A DNA stretch of 64,000 bases from contig CM045735.1 in NCBI GenBank assembly GCA_024760905.1, positions 24,229,249 through 24,293,248 of the forward strand. Reading direction: 5' to 3'. This document shows, in pieces, positions 32,491 to 43,148 of the stretch. Numbering within the stretch: position 1 is the stretch's first letter; every line of letters begins with the position of its first letter. Source of the DNA: Plotosus lineatus (Eukaryota; Chordata; Actinopteri; Siluriformes; Plotosidae). The notes beneath the pieces were generated by a model, which was not told the DNA's origin, ran no database searches, and saw nothing but the letters and a program-made list of their open reading frames with translations. The translations under genes and the position numbers were made by a program.

Positions 32491-33892
32491 ACAAAACTCA
32501 CAAAGGACAGAACAGACATTGTGCAAAGTAAACTAGGACATACATACAATACTAACATACATACAATACTAACTTTTAAACAAGTGTATCAGTGAAACAT
32601 GACTGAACATTAACCTATCGTTGAACGTGCTCAAGGCAGCTTTGGTCACAGTGCTTGAATGCACTTACATCACAAAATGGACACACCTACTTAGACTTAA
32701 AAGGACAGGCAGAAGAAGACAAAACAAACAGAAATAGTGAAGAGTGATTGCTTTGGCGAGACCGGATGATACATCAAATGCTTACTGCTCTAAAGCCAAT
32801 TTTTTGATAATGTGTAATAAATAGAGTCCTGCTGCAAAAAAAAAAAAAATTTAAAAAAGACTCAGTACTGAAACCGTTATCATCAATCCTGATTTATTTG
32901 AACATGTCCACAGAGTGAAAAACATTACATTCATAAAATTTTAGCAACAATGAGCCATTAAAATATTTTATTTCTCCCTCAAAATGAGCAATTTTCACAT
33001 AACTGAAACCACACATTGACAATTGATGATCGCTTTAAATTTTTCCACTGATTTTTTTTTTTCTCACAAATATCAGTAGCACGTTCCATGTCTCATAAGA
33101 TTATTTAAGATACATACTAGTTAAATCATTTCAAAATCTCTATAGGTCCAAAAAAAGAGGAGAACTGGTGAACTTTAACGAAACCATGACAATTTGTCAG
33201 TAATCAAATGTTCAGTTCAAATGAAATGTTCAAATCCACCAAACCAATACAAAATGCATGAAAATTATGGCATAGACATTTAATTTTTTTCAAATGCCGA
33301 AAGATACTAAGACAGCATGAAGCAGGCAGCTACAGTGCTTACATTTATGATTCAAAATGGTCAGAACATAAATCAATATTCTTAGTGCAACCAACTCCAA
33401 TGATGCAGGCATTAGACACAGCCACAAGTACCACAGCATGTACTGACTTGATCGAGGAAACGACCGTAAACTATGATGCAAGTGATGAACAAAAATCTCT
33501 TTCAGCAAGTCATTAAAAAAAAATTGTTCCTCTTTGAGCAAAATTATTTCTGGATTTTCCAGAAAAATCTCACACATGTGGGAAGGTATGCAGAGTGACA
33601 ACATTACACAGTCATGAATCGAAAAGAGGCTGTCAAACTTTTTAATTCCTTCAAGAGGAAAAATTCCAGAGATCACCTCATAATCGGGGGCAGCCCACTC
33701 ATAGAAGCGGGGTTTTGGGACCATAAGGCTGCTGGTTTAATTTCCAAACTATCAGGGAAAATGTGCTGGTAAAATGATAGCAGAGCACCACACTTTGGCA
33801 AGAAAACCAGTGGCATTTTGACTGATTTCAATTCAATTATTCCTAGCCAGTTGTCATATTTGCTGTAGTTATTGATTCTGTAGGTACAACCT
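32491..33892. other. No gene recognised
   Basis: A 144-codon minus ORF (33290-33724) has no motif and is broken by a frameshift in unit 2, so coding function is not supported. The rest is A/T-rich. Confidence 0.5.
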
Positions 33893-34445
33893 CTTCAGTC
33901 TGAACCCGAATGGTGTTTCGTTATTGGACTTCTGTGCTCATCACGGTTTGTCCATCACAAACACTATGCTCAAACATAAGGATGTCCATAAGTGCACTTG
34001 GCACCAGGGCATCCGAGGCCGCAGTTTGATGATCGACTTTGTAGTCGTGTCACCAGACTCGTGACTTCATGTTCTGGACACTCGGGTGAAGAGAGGAGCT
34101 CAGCTGTCAACCGATCTCCACCTGGTGGTGAGCTGGTTCCAATGCTAAGGGAGGCTGCCCTCTAGACCTGGCAGGCCCAAGCGAGTAGATAGGGTCTCCT
34201 GTCAGAGGGGCTTTTAACTCCCACCTTCGGCAGATCTACAACTACGTACCAAAGGAGAGGGGCGACATGGAATCCGAATGGGCCATATTTCCTACCTCCA
34301 TTATTGAGGCAGCAGTCCATAGCTGTAGCCGGATGGTCAGCAGTACCTGTCGTGATGGTAACCCCCATATCCGGGGGTGAACACCTGCATTACTTAGGCT
34401 GCTGCCCCCGCGACCCGACCCCGGATGAAGCAAAGAAAGATGATG
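33893..34445 (+). pseudogene. LINE endonuclease fragment of a third LINE family (unit 1)
   Basis: Plus-strand translation shows NGVSLLDFCAHHGLSITNTM, KCTWHQGIRGRSLMIDFVVV, then LDTRVKRGAQLSTD-HLVVSW (the endonuclease TDHHLV motif with one His changed) and GRPKRVDRV, followed by a decayed linker (FNSH-, ESEWA-F, GGNP-I-GWTP equivalents) with several stops. This is the C-terminal endonuclease and EN-RT linker of a non-LTR element distinct from LINE-R; clade not assigned. No RT follows. Confidence 0.75.
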
Positions 34446-34534
34446 GTTATAATTATAAGCCCCTAGTCAATGTTACACTGTTGTAGAACCATTACCAAAA
34501 ATATAAAAAGTCATGCTTTCAAAGTAAAACTATA

Positions 34535-35250
34535 CAGTCATCCCTTGCCACTTCACGGTTTGAGCATAGCGGTCTTGGTACATCGCGGAATTAAAAAAAT
34601 AAAAAATATAAATAATTCATAAAAAATTAAAAATTCATGCTGAAACTCACATGTCAGCAAGCGGAAGGCAGAGACCCAAGGCAGGCTGCATTCATTGTTT
34701 CCAAACGACAGACCGAAGTGCCCCTCCTCCCCAGTTCAGGCAGGGACCGCCCAATCAACTCAATCTCGCAAGCTGATTGACTTAGACGCACAACGCTATT
34801 GCCTCCCGCCCACTCAACTGAACCTCGCAAGCTGATTGGCTTAGACACATGATGATGTTGCCTCCCGCCCACTCAACTCAATCTCGCATGTTGATTGGCT
34901 TAGACGCGTGACGCTTTGCCTCGCACATTCCCGCAGGATTATTTGTGATCTTACTGTATAGTGTTTGTGAACGTCCTGCACCGTGGAGAAGAGCTACAGT
35001 ATTATCAGAGGTGAGTACAGTACTTAAAAGTATTTATATATAAATTCTATTTAAATATTAATGCATTACAGTATTTACATATGCATATAACTGTAACGTT
35101 TAATATACACTTCTTGATATTGTATGGACGCAAAAACATAGAAATGAGACAACGTGATAGAAATGGGGGCGGGGCGTTCCTACTTCGCAGTTTTTCAAAT
35201 ATCGCGGCCAGGTCTGGTCTACATTATCCGCGATATTCAAGGGATGGCTG
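34535..35250. mobile_element. Tigger/pogo-like nonautonomous element (unit 1)
   Basis: 716 bp between TA dinucleotides (34533-34534, 35251-35252). Ends CAGTCATCCCTTG and, inverted, CAGCCATCCCTTG, both followed by ACTTC.C.GTTTGA or GATATCGCGGATA-type tracts (TTCGCGGTTTGA-like motifs of Tigger elements). No transposase ORF. The interior carries three tandem units of about 60 bp (34744-34920). Confidence 0.82.
34744..34920. repeat. Minisatellite, about 3 units, inside the Tigger-like element
   Basis: Three diverged units of CCACTCAACTCAATCTCGCA then AGCTGATTGGCTTAGACGC, about 60 bp each. Each contains GATTGG or GATTGA, an inverted CCAAT-like motif. Preserved in unit 2 (46660-46840). Confidence 0.8.
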
Positions 35251-35344
35251 TATACTAATACTACATTACAACCACATATAAGACAAGTGAATTGTTTGAT
35301 GACAGGTCAAGTGATGTAACACCAGATGTTATACGCCTCTGCAA

Positions 35345-35457
35345 TTTGATATGAAACTCTTTCCACTGTGAGCAGTGATAGTGTTTTCTCTGGTCTGAAC
35401 CCGCTTGTGTTTTTGGAGTGTATTCCTGTAGGTAAACATTGTTCATCACTATGACCA
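35345..35457 (-). pseudogene. Decayed zinc fingers downstream of the finger ORF stop (unit 1)
   Basis: Immediately after the stop of the finger ORF the sense strand still codes, with stops and shifts, for MFTYRNTLQKHKRVQTREN and HCSQWKEFHIKLQRR. These are recognisable as the second half of one C2H2 finger and a degraded following one. Zinc ligands are lost (H to Q, CGK to WKE). The array was once longer at its C-terminal end. Same remains in unit 2 at 47260-47372. Confidence 0.6.
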
Positions 35458-36990
35458 CTAATATGTCTTATCTTCTCTGTGAGTGCGTTGATGTGCTTTG
35501 AGAGAACTTGCATGAGTAAAACTCTTTCCACACTGTGAGCAGGAATATGGTTTCTCCCCAGTGTGAATAGGCTGGTGGACTCGGAGATGACTCATTTGAT
35601 TAAAACTCTTACCACACTGTGAGCAGTGATACGGCTTTTCTCCTGTGTGAATGCGTTGGTGTACTCGGAGATGAATCATTTGATGGTAACTCTTTCCACA
35701 CTGTGAGCAGTGATATGGCTTCTGTCCTGTGTGAATGCGTTGATGGTTCTGAAGAGTAGCCATTTGAGTAAAGCTCTTTCCACACTGCGAGCAGTGATAC
35801 GGCTTCTCTCCTGTGTGAATGCGCTGGTGTCTTCGCAAAGTCCCAATTTGAGTAAAACTCTTTCCACACTGTGAGCAGTGATATGGCTTCTGTCCTGTGT
35901 GAATGAATTGATGGTTCTGAAGAGTAGCCATTTGAGTAAAGCTCTTTCCACACTGCGAGCAGGAATATGGCTTCTCTCCTGTGTGAACACGTTGGTGTCT
36001 TTGAAAAGAAGGTAACGAACTGAAACTCTTCCCACACTGTGAACAGTGATGTGGCTTCTCTCCTGTGTGAACACGTTGGTGTCTTTGAAAAGAAGGTAAC
36101 CAACTGAAACTCTTCCCACACTGTGAACAGTGATGTGGCTTCTCTCCTGTGTGAATGCGCTGGTGTCTTTGAAGAGTATACATCCGATTAAAACTCTTCG
36201 CACACTGTGAACAGTGATAGGGCTTTTCTCCTGTGTGAATACGCTGGTGGTTTTGCAGATTACACAGCTGATTAAAACTCTTTCCACACTGTGAGCAGGA
36301 ATATGGTTTCTCCCCAGTGTGAATAGGCTGGTGGATTCGGAGATGACTCATTTGATTAAAACTCTTACCACACTGTGAGCAGTGATACGGCTTTTCTCCT
36401 GTGTGAATGCGTTGGTGTACTCGGAGATGAATCATTTGATGGTAACTCTTTCCACACTGTGAGCAGTGATATGGCTTCTGTCCTGTATGAATGCGTTCAT
36501 GGTTCTGAAGAGTAGGCAGTTGAGTAAAGCTCTTTCCACACTGCGAGCAGTGATACGGCTTCTCTCCTGTGTGAATGCGCTGGTGTCTTCGCAAAGTCCC
36601 TATTTGAGTAAAACTCTTTCCACACTGTGAGCAGTAATATGGCGTCTCTCCTGTGTGAACACGTTGGTGTCTTTGAAAAGAAGGTAACCAACTGAAACTC
36701 TTCCCACACTGTGAACAGTGATGTGGCTTCTCTCCTGTGTGAATGCGCTGGTGTCTTTGAAGAGTATCCATCCGATTAAAACTCTTCGCACACTGTGAGC
36801 AGTGATAGGGCTTTTCTCCTGTGTGAATACGCTGGTGGTTTTGCAGATGACCCATCTGATTAAAACTCTTTCCACAATGTGAGCAGTGATAGGGCTTCGC
36901 TTCAGTGTGAATGCGCTGGTGTTTTTTGAGATCACTCATTTGACTAAAGCTATTTCCACACAAAGAGCAATGATGCACCATCTCTCCCAT
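35458..36990 (-). CDS. C2H2 zinc-finger protein, 18 fingers (unit 1)
   Basis: 510 codons from ATG 36990 to the stop at 35458-35460: 18 consecutive 28-residue fingers, C-x2-C-x12-H-x3-H, with TGEKP or TGQKP linkers. Every finger has its four zinc ligands. The predicted DNA-contact helices differ (for example [40 protein letters not shown]). Fingers 9-17 look like an internal duplicate of fingers 2-8 with two extra. Probably a nuclear DNA-binding protein; no KRAB or other effector domain is visible in the window. The finger frame is preceded by one degenerate finger and an in-frame TGA (37075-37077), so ATG 36990 is the first start able to give the array. Could be expressed from there, or be a truncated gene. 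Confidence 0.8.
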   Translation of the reverse strand: MGEMVHHCSLCGNSFSQMSDLKKHQRIHTEAKPYHCSHCGKSFNQMGHLQNHQRIHTGEKPYHCSQCAKSFNRMDTLQRHQRIHTGEKPHHCSQCGKSFSWLPSFQRHQRVHTGETPYYCSQCGKSFTQIGTLRRHQRIHTGEKPYHCSQCGKSFTQLPTLQNHERIHTGQKPYHCSQCGKSYHQMIHLRVHQRIHTGEKPYHCSQCGKSFNQMSHLRIHQPIHTGEKPYSCSQCGKSFNQLCNLQNHQRIHTGEKPYHCSQCAKSFNRMYTLQRHQRIHTGEKPHHCSQCGKSFSWLPSFQRHQRVHTGEKPHHCSQCGKSFSSLPSFQRHQRVHTGEKPYSCSQCGKSFTQMATLQNHQFIHTGQKPYHCSQCGKSFTQIGTLRRHQRIHTGEKPYHCSQCGKSFTQMATLQNHQRIHTGQKPYHCSQCGKSYHQMIHLRVHQRIHTGEKPYHCSQCGKSFNQMSHLRVHQPIHTGEKPYSCSQCGKSFTHASSLKAHQRTHREDKTY

Positions 36991-37163
36991 TTTAATGTGC
37001 TGGTGTTTCTGGAGCCGATTCCAAGAAGTAAAATTTTCCCCACAAACTGAGCAAGGGTGAAGATCTTTCTTCTTTCATGAAGAACTGGGGATGGGATCAG
37101 GTGTATTGGAAGCCTTTTGATCACAAACCAAGCATTTTGTCCACATCATGTTTCTTTGTATCG
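36991..37163 (-). pseudogene. 5' part of the finger exon with in-frame TGA (unit 1)
   Basis: A strong acceptor (TTTTCTTTTTTCATTTTTCCCAG) ends at 37164. The exon then reads, in the finger frame, ...MMWTKCLVCDQKASNTPDPI PSSS and TGA at 37075-37077, followed by [19 protein letters not shown] and RLQKHQHIK, a finger whose last His is Lys. Without the TGA the frame would run from exon A into the array. The TGA is also in unit 2 (48234-48236), so it predates the duplication. Confidence 0.65.
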
Positions 37164-37340
37164 CTGGGAAAAATGAAAAAAGAAAACAATTGGAAAATTA
37201 GCAAACTATAATTTATATCATTACTATTAACATAAGTATCATCTCAGTGTCCAAATCAGGACGTGATAAGGAATGAGCCAATTCCATTTTTGTGAACGCA
37301 TTTTAAACTAATTTTATCAATCTGGTTGAGAGAATATACT

Positions 37341-37341
<1 letters not shown>

Positions 37342-37380
<39 letters not shown>
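37342..37380. repeat. (CA)n microsatellite in the putative intron (unit 1)
   Basis: 39 bp here and about 50 bp in unit 2 (48501-48550): the repeat length differs between the copies. Confidence 0.95.
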
Positions 37381-37382
<2 letters not shown>

Positions 37383-37412
37383 TCTCGGATGGGAGGGATT
37401 GTTCAGTATCAC

Positions 37413-37539
37413 CTTTATTGAGGACAGCATTCTCCTCTCTGACACTAACGTCTAAAGTCAGAGGGTTCATCCCCATCCCCACAATGGTACTCACCTTGTG
37501 GATCAGTTTGTTCACTTGATTGGCATTTGCAACACTCAT
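37413..37539 (-). CDS. Putative first coding exon of the zinc-finger gene (unit 1)
   Basis: 127 nt from ATG 37539: MSVANANQVNKLIHKVSTIV, GMGMNPLTLDVSVREENAVLNK plus one base, then AAAG|GTGATA. Splicing to the acceptor at 37164 is in phase with the finger frame: G joins CG to make Ala, then IQRNMMWTK. The 249-bp intron contains the (CA)n run at 37342-37380. In unit 2 the splice codon changes only synonymously (GCG to GCA), which fits real splicing. An alternative donor AAG|GTGAGT (exon end 37495) would give an early stop. No recognised domain. Confidence 0.55.
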
Positions 37540-37911
37540 CCTGCTGTCCCAGCACAGAGAAAACCACTGGCCACAACAAACTCATCTCACATCCGGAGCA
37601 GTGTTTGTAAAATATTGAACAACCTCGGTTGTCTCATAAAATAGAGACAGTTGACATCCTCCACTGTACTGGGACCCTCTGTAGACTCAGGCTCATCATA
37701 ATGATGTAATGTAAGACTTCACAGAGCTAAGCGGCACAGGCGTTAAGGACATGTGACTCCCCTCATCCGGTCCTGCTGCATACCTGAGTGGAGTGTTATC
37801 AGCTCAGAACTGGTCAAAGATAAAGTTGAAGGTGGAGAAGGGATGTCAGGTCTACCACAGGAGGCAGAGGTACAATAAGGAGAGGGATGAAGAGAGTGGC
37901 ATGGCAGGGGG

Positions 37912-38190
37912 TTACAGGCTTCCTCCTGACAGATCAGAAGAAGGCTGAACAGGAGCCACAGTGCTGAATCTGTTCACAGATTGCAGAGGTTTGCCAGTCT
38001 GTGAGCAGTAAGTAATCCTGTAGTTCCGCCAAGGCCTTCTCCAAACAGTCCATGTAATCACGGACTGCCTCTTCACAACAGGTACATAGCATGAGGAAAG
38101 GTAAATGAGGTTGTGGTCTGATCTCCCCAGTGGACAGGAGGGTGTGATGAAAGTGAAGGCATCCTTAAATATGGGGAATGCAACATTCAA
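37912..38190 (-). pseudogene. Fish LINE endonuclease-end fragment (unit 1)
   Basis: Minus strand: FPIFKDAFTFITPSCPLGRS, SDHNLIYLSSCYVPVVKRQ and SVITWTVWR, the C-terminal part of an APE endonuclease (SDHN motif) and following linker of a jockey/CR1-group LINE. Then the frame decays. The unit 2 copy is at 49081-49359. It lies upstream of the putative first exon of the zinc-finger gene, with no clear link to it. Confidence 0.72.
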
Positions 38191-39269
38191 AACAAGTGCC
38201 TAAGTGATTAAACTGACAGAGCTAGAAAGTAATGAAATACAAATGCTTTATGGCAGGGGTGTCAGACTCATTCAACAAAAGGGCCACTGTGCCTGCTGGT
38301 TATTGTTTCAGTCAAGTAACAGCACACCTGACTTTGCCAATTTAAACCAACTGATCTGTGTCTTCCAGCAGTTGAATGTTCAATCTCTGTCAAGAGTTGC
38401 TTGCCTGCGGAGTTTGTGTCAGAGCAGGGCAGCTGTCCTTTTCAGATCCCCGGGAAAACGTGTGTATATACACTTCAGAAAGGTAAACACACCGAAAGTT
38501 CCACAGAAGTGGTCAGATCAAGACAACACATCACCAGGACTGAGCGGCCAGCCGTCCATCCCCACAAGAGGAAACACACTGGGAAAGCATGCTTGAGCCA
38601 AAAACAGCACTTGAACCAAAGACTTTCTAGCTGTAAAGCAGACAGAATAACCAGCACACCATCCTGCCACGACACGAACCTTTTTGTTTTAGTTAAAATA
38701 TAATATGAAACATCAAGCATCATAAATACTGGGTCTTTTTTATTTTATTATTGTAGTTGAGAAAAATCGATTTTGTTGTTACATTGTTTTTATTCGGTTA
38801 ATGTGATTCAATATATAATATACAGTATACAGTATGCCACTTTACATACAGGACTTTTAACACTATTTTACATAATGGTTTGTGTTCAAATCGAAAAAAA
38901 ACCCCAAATTTTTATTAAAAATATCCCTCCTGAAATTAGAACTATAATGATTCAGGGTCAGTGATATTATTTGACACAAAACTAAAACATAAACTGAATT
39001 AAATGACTACAATTTAATAGTAAATAACAAAATTGAAGGAACATTTTAAATAAGATTAAAACCAGCATTATTTTACCTGTGAATGATTTACATAAAATCT
39101 TATTGTGGAAAAACAGAGAAATTACTTTAAGCTCCATTATGTTAAACCGACTCACCTCAGAATTTATACGCGTTTATTCTTCCCACATGAGATTAAAATT
39201 CGTCTCCTCAACTGGAAACAACAATTTCAGCTCTTCTTCGCCTTTATCGTGGGGTGAGTTGTTATACCG
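38191..39269. other. No gene recognised; possible hAT and SINE scraps
   Basis: GGCAGGGGTGTCAGACTCATT near 38253 resembles the end of short hAT-type elements common in fish. 38560-38670 weakly resembles a decayed SINE-B head in minus orientation (GAGGAAACACACTGGG, ACCAGCACACCATCCTGCC). Neither is well bounded. The rest is A/T-rich. Confidence 0.4.
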
Positions 39270-39830
39270 CCACCAACCGGACCGGATGAGCGGGAAAACT
39301 TGATCTACTAGTACTATGCTAGTAGTTCTAGTTCAGTTAATGGATTGAAAGGGGCGAAGACAAAACAAGTGGCAGATAAGATCCAGGTTTAGGAAATACA
39401 GTAGGTGGGTTAGGGGCATATTTTGTCTCAGCACCTATGTTAACCAGTATATTTTCTACATGTAGCTTTATAGCATGTAACTGGTCACTGAACTGCTGAG
39501 TCTTTATTATTGATCATTTATGTTGTAGGGACAAAAGTCTTCACCCAAGAATATGCACAAATAAAACTTAATTGCAGCGACAGAAACAGAGAGACTGGTG
39601 GTCACAGGGCAGGTTGTGCATCTCAATTCCTGTCACAGTAATGTCACCAGAGGAAGATTGCTCCTGACAAAGTTCTGCACCACTGATAGATCTGACTAAA
39701 ATAAGTGATGCCATTAATCAGTTGTGTTTTGGTGAACATTTTATTAATTATTGAAAACTGTTGTTGTGTTGAGTGTAAATCAGGATCATCAATTGTTGTA
39801 ATTGGTGTTCATGAAACTTTCAGAGAGAAT
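39270..39830. repeat. Sequence shared with 21600-22400 (unit 1)
   Basis: Contains CCGCCACCAACCGGACCGGA, GGGGCGAAGACAAAACAAGT, GAGTCTTTATTATTGATCATTT, CAATTCCTGTCACAGTAATG and GGATCATCAATTGTTGTAATT, partners of the older paralogue on the left of the window. Unit 2: 50438-50995. No ORF. 39831-40334 holds nothing further recognised. Confidence 0.75.
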
Positions 39831-40334
39831 AAATATATTACACATGTTGGAAGGGTTTTTATCTGGTTGTGTCACAATGGTGACATGAAACAACAATAAA
39901 AGTAAAAGTACACTTCGTGGCACAGAGATACACATTTTGATATCCACATTGCATGGCTACACTTTTCCGTTTGGCCATATTAGCTGCAACATAATATATA
40001 AAAGTAAATAAAGAGAACCAATTTGAGGTGAATTGTAAAACCTGCACATAATAAATATTTTAACAATGATTTTACTAATACGGAAAATTGATAACTTAAT
40101 AGCCAGCATCAATAAATGAAACTCAGCTATTTACAACCATTCGTGAATCAAAAGTAGGAACAACAGTCAATATTTAAAGTTGACTTTTCTGTTTAAAAAA
40201 ATCAATTATATCTACTTGATAATTAAGGTGTGATGTTGAAAATTGTTTATATTTAGTGTATGAATTAAGGTCCTCAATTAAGAAACAGGTTATATCTCTT
40301 AGAAGTGTATAAATAATTTTGTGAACTCACATTA

Positions 40335-41356
40335 GGTGCCGAGAGAAGAACTGTGGTATTGTATGAGGAAGTCTGGAGTGACAGAGAAGTATGTTAGAGT
40401 GGTGCAAGACATGTCTGATAGATGTAAGACAGTGGTGAAGTGTGCTGTCGGTGTGACAGAAGAGTTCAAGGTGGAGGTGGGACTGCATCAAGGGTCAGCT
40501 CTCAGCCCCTTCTTGTTTGCTATGGTGATGGACAGGCTAACAGATGAGGTTAGACAAGAATCTCCATGGACTATGATGTTTGCAGATGACATAGTGATCT
40601 GTAGTGAGAGCAGAGACCAAGTGGAGGAAAATCTAGAGAGGTGGAGGTATGCCCTGGAAAGGAGGGGATTGAAGGTTAGTCTTAGTAAGACAGAATACAT
40701 GTGTGTGAACGACAAGGACCCAAGAGGAACTTTGAGGTTACAGGGGGCAGAGATAAAGAGGTGGAGGATTTTAAGTACTTAGGCTCAACAATCCAGAGCA
40801 ATGGAGAGTGTGGAAAAGAGGTGAAGAAGCGCGTGCAGGCAGGTTGGAATGGATGGAGAAAAGTGTCCAGTGTGATGTGTGATAGGAGAGTATCGGCAAG
40901 AATGAAGGGAAAAGTGTACAAGACGGTGATGAGGCCAGCGATGTTGTATGGTTTAGAGACAGTGGCCCTGGGGAAAAGACAGGAGGCAGAGCTGGAGGTA
41001 GCAGAGATGAAAATGTTGAGGTTCTCTTTGGGAGTAACGAGGATGGATAGGATCAGAAATGAGTACATCAGAGGGACAGCACATGTCAGATGTTTTGGAG
41101 ACAAAGTCAGAGAGGCTAGATTGAGATGGTTTGGACATGTACAGAGGAGGGATAGTGAGTATATTGGTCGTAGGATGCTGAGGTTGGAATTACCAGGCAA
41201 AAGGCCCAGAGGAAGACCAAAGAGAAGATTTATGGATGTGGTGAAGGCGGACATGAAGGTCGTTGGAGTAAGAGTAGAAGATGCAGAGGATAGGGAGAGA
41301 TGGAGGCAGATCATTTGCTGTGGCGACCCTGAAGGAACAGCCGAAAGGAAAAGAAG
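40335..41356 (+). mobile_element. LINE-R copy 6, 5' truncated (unit 1)
   Basis: Starts inside the RT (GGTGCCGAGAGAAG) and runs to the 3' end GCCGAAAGGAAAAGAAG. Short duplication ACATTA at 40329-40334 and 41357-41362. Encodes [33 protein letters not shown] and MMFADDIVICSE (40336-40782); a one-base loss near 40757 shifts to the second frame (40701-41363). The shift is shared with unit 2. The last bases (GACCCTGAAGGAACAGCC) lost two bases relative to unit 2. Confidence 0.9.
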
Positions 41357-41489
41357 ACATTAACATTGACACAAATTATGTATCCTAATCTTGAGAATAC
41401 GGTGTACCAATGCAAAATAATCATGCTGAGAGGAGAAATAGTGTAAAGAGAACATTAATTAAACAAACCGCTTTTCAGAAGCCTCCAAA

Positions 41490-42360
41490 CTGTTCGGCTT
41501 AACAATCAGCTTTGGTAAAACTGAGGTGCTTTGCCAACCTGCACCAACAACAAACCCCCAAGCTCCAACAATTGTCACTGAGAACACTCAGCTGAAGAAT
41601 GTAGAACATTTCAAATATCTAGGAAGCACCATCTCCTCCAGTGGCTCCTTAGACAAAGAAATTGATGCTCGGATCAGCAAAGCGAGCCAAACTTTAGGAA
41701 GATTTCGAAACAAAGTGCTCAACCAACGCAACATCCGATTGAGTACAAAATTGAAAGTGTACAATGCAGTGGTTCTGCACTCCCTCCTCTATGGCTGTGA
41801 GACTTGGACACTGTGCCATAAGCACATCAAGAAATTGGAGAAATTCCACATGCATGATCTACATTCCATCCTTGGAATCCGCTGGCAGGATCGCATTACC
41901 AATCTTGAGGTCTTGGACCAAGCTCAATCACCAAGCATAGAGTCCATGCTCATCAGGGCCCAACTGCGATGGGTAGGACATGTCACCCGCAAGGAAGAGT
42001 ACTGCTTGCCAAGGCGCTTGTTGTACTGAGAACTCCAGAAAGGAATGAGAAACCAAGGTCGTCCAAAAAAGTGCTACAAGGACTCAGTCAAAGCCAACCT
42101 CCAGTGGTGTGAACTCAAACCAAAAGAATTGGAGGACTGTGTCAGTGATCGATCAAGCTGGCAAGCCACCATCCATACTACATCTACTGTCACTTTCGAG
42201 GATGCTTGTCGCCAGAAGCTCACTGCTGTCAGAGAATAACGCCACATAGCATCAGCCACAGTGATCCAAACTACGGACTTTCAGTGCCCCCACTGTTCCA
42301 GACTCGGCGCCTCTAGCCTGGGGTTGTGCAGCCAGCTCCAGAAACACAGATGAGCTGACA
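41490..42360 (+). pseudogene. 3' end of a fourth LINE family with one nonsense codon (unit 1)
   Basis: NVEHFKYLGSTISSSGSLDK, EIDARISKASQTLGRFRNK, VYNAVVLHSLLYGCETWTL, HKHIKKLEKFHMHDLHSIL, IRWQDRITNLEVLDQA, LRWVGHVTRKEEYCLPRRLLY, then TGA at 42027-42029, continuing LQKGMRNQGRPKKCYKDSVK, CVSDRSSWQATIH and, further on, a CPHCSRLG...LCSQLQKHR zinc-finger-like end. This is the thumb and C-terminal region of a non-LTR RT; clade unresolved. The catalytic core is absent. The TGA is also in unit 2. Confidence 0.82.
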
Positions 42361-42990
42361 AAATGAAACGTCTTCTTCGGACACAAAGGACTACCCACCC
42401 ACACATAGACATTTTATTGTTAAAATGTTAGTTCTGAAATCTATAATGAGTATGTTATGTATGTATTTTATATAACAATTATCAAAAATTGCATAAAAAA
42501 CACAGACAAGTTACTTGGTACATATATTAGAAGTACAATATGCAAACCACAAATGACAATATATTATATATACACTGCAAGACATTCGGCCATTTCCAAT
42601 GTTCCATATACAGATGTAATTATAAAGAAGTGTTGTTAGCGCTAATTATAACTATTCATTCTTTCAATAACTAATGGTGACTTATTGAATGAAGATATCC
42701 AAGAAAGTACTTGTTCAATATGGATCGGCATAAAATCTTTTCAGATAGATATTTTCATTGTAAAAATAGAAAAGTTTATAATAGATCTAAAGTATATAAT
42801 ATGTTTACAACGTTAGCTTGGATTAACCATTTAGTTATTACCAAAAAGTAAGACATGTCAAGAAGGACAAACAGGACATAAACTGACTGCAGAAATGCTG
42901 GTTTGATCTTAAAATCACAGTTTTCTGGGATATAGGTCTGTCACTGGGTGTGACCCTGTGAATCAAATATAAACACAGGCTAGCTTAGCC
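42361..42990. other. No gene recognised
   Basis: A/T-rich; no supported ORF. The unit 2 copy is at 53526-54160. Confidence 0.5.
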
Positions 42991-43110
42991 TTACTTACCG
43001 GGGACTTTTTTGGCCTCGCCTTGCACGCTTTCTGCGCTCTTTACACTAGTAAACCCGTGCATGGCTAGTGACTGTGTCCCCTGTGGGGGAGATAATTTGG
43101 CTTTCTTCAT
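42985..43110 (-). CDS. Possible first exon of an unknown gene (unit 1)
   Basis: Minus strand from ATG 43110 or the nearby upstream: MRKMKKAKLSPPQGTQSLAM and HGFTSVKSAESVQGEAKKVP, then G|GTAAGT, a perfect splice donor. A lysine-rich start and a clean donor suggest a real coding exon. The unit 2 copy (54160-54288) keeps the frame and donor, with two or three amino-acid changes. The next exon was not identified. It may equally be the 5' exon of a repeat-derived gene. Confidence 0.4.
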
Positions 43111-43148
43111 TTTACGCATGATAGCAAAATGAATGAAAGCCGGATGTT

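Larger units (their letters stand above)
31056..43148. repeat. Tandem segmental duplication, unit 1 (12.1 kb)
   Basis: From CATTCC inside LINE-R copy 5 to GGATGTTCATT at 43148. Everything in it recurs in the same order and orientation in unit 2 (43149-54322): SINE tail, LINE fragments, Tigger-like element, zinc-finger gene, LINE-R and second LINE. The unit is longer than unit 2 mainly because its finger array has nine more fingers (756 bp) and its LINE-R has no RT-core deletion. Differences are sparse by eye. Confidence 0.93.

Noticed and set aside
33290..33724. 144-codon minus-strand ORF in unit 1
   Set aside because: Broken by a frameshift in unit 2, no motif, low-complexity composition; not supported as a gene.
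35609..36935. Alternative-frame ORFs antiparallel or shifted to the finger arrays (for example 36600-36935, 35676-36287)
   Set aside because: The 84-bp periodicity keeps other frames open; they have no zinc ligands and only mirror the repeat.
38204..38596. 130-codon plus ORF in unit 1, also open in unit 2 (49373-49765)
   Set aside because: Openness in both copies follows from their near identity; the sequence overlaps possible hAT/SINE-B scraps and shows no domain.
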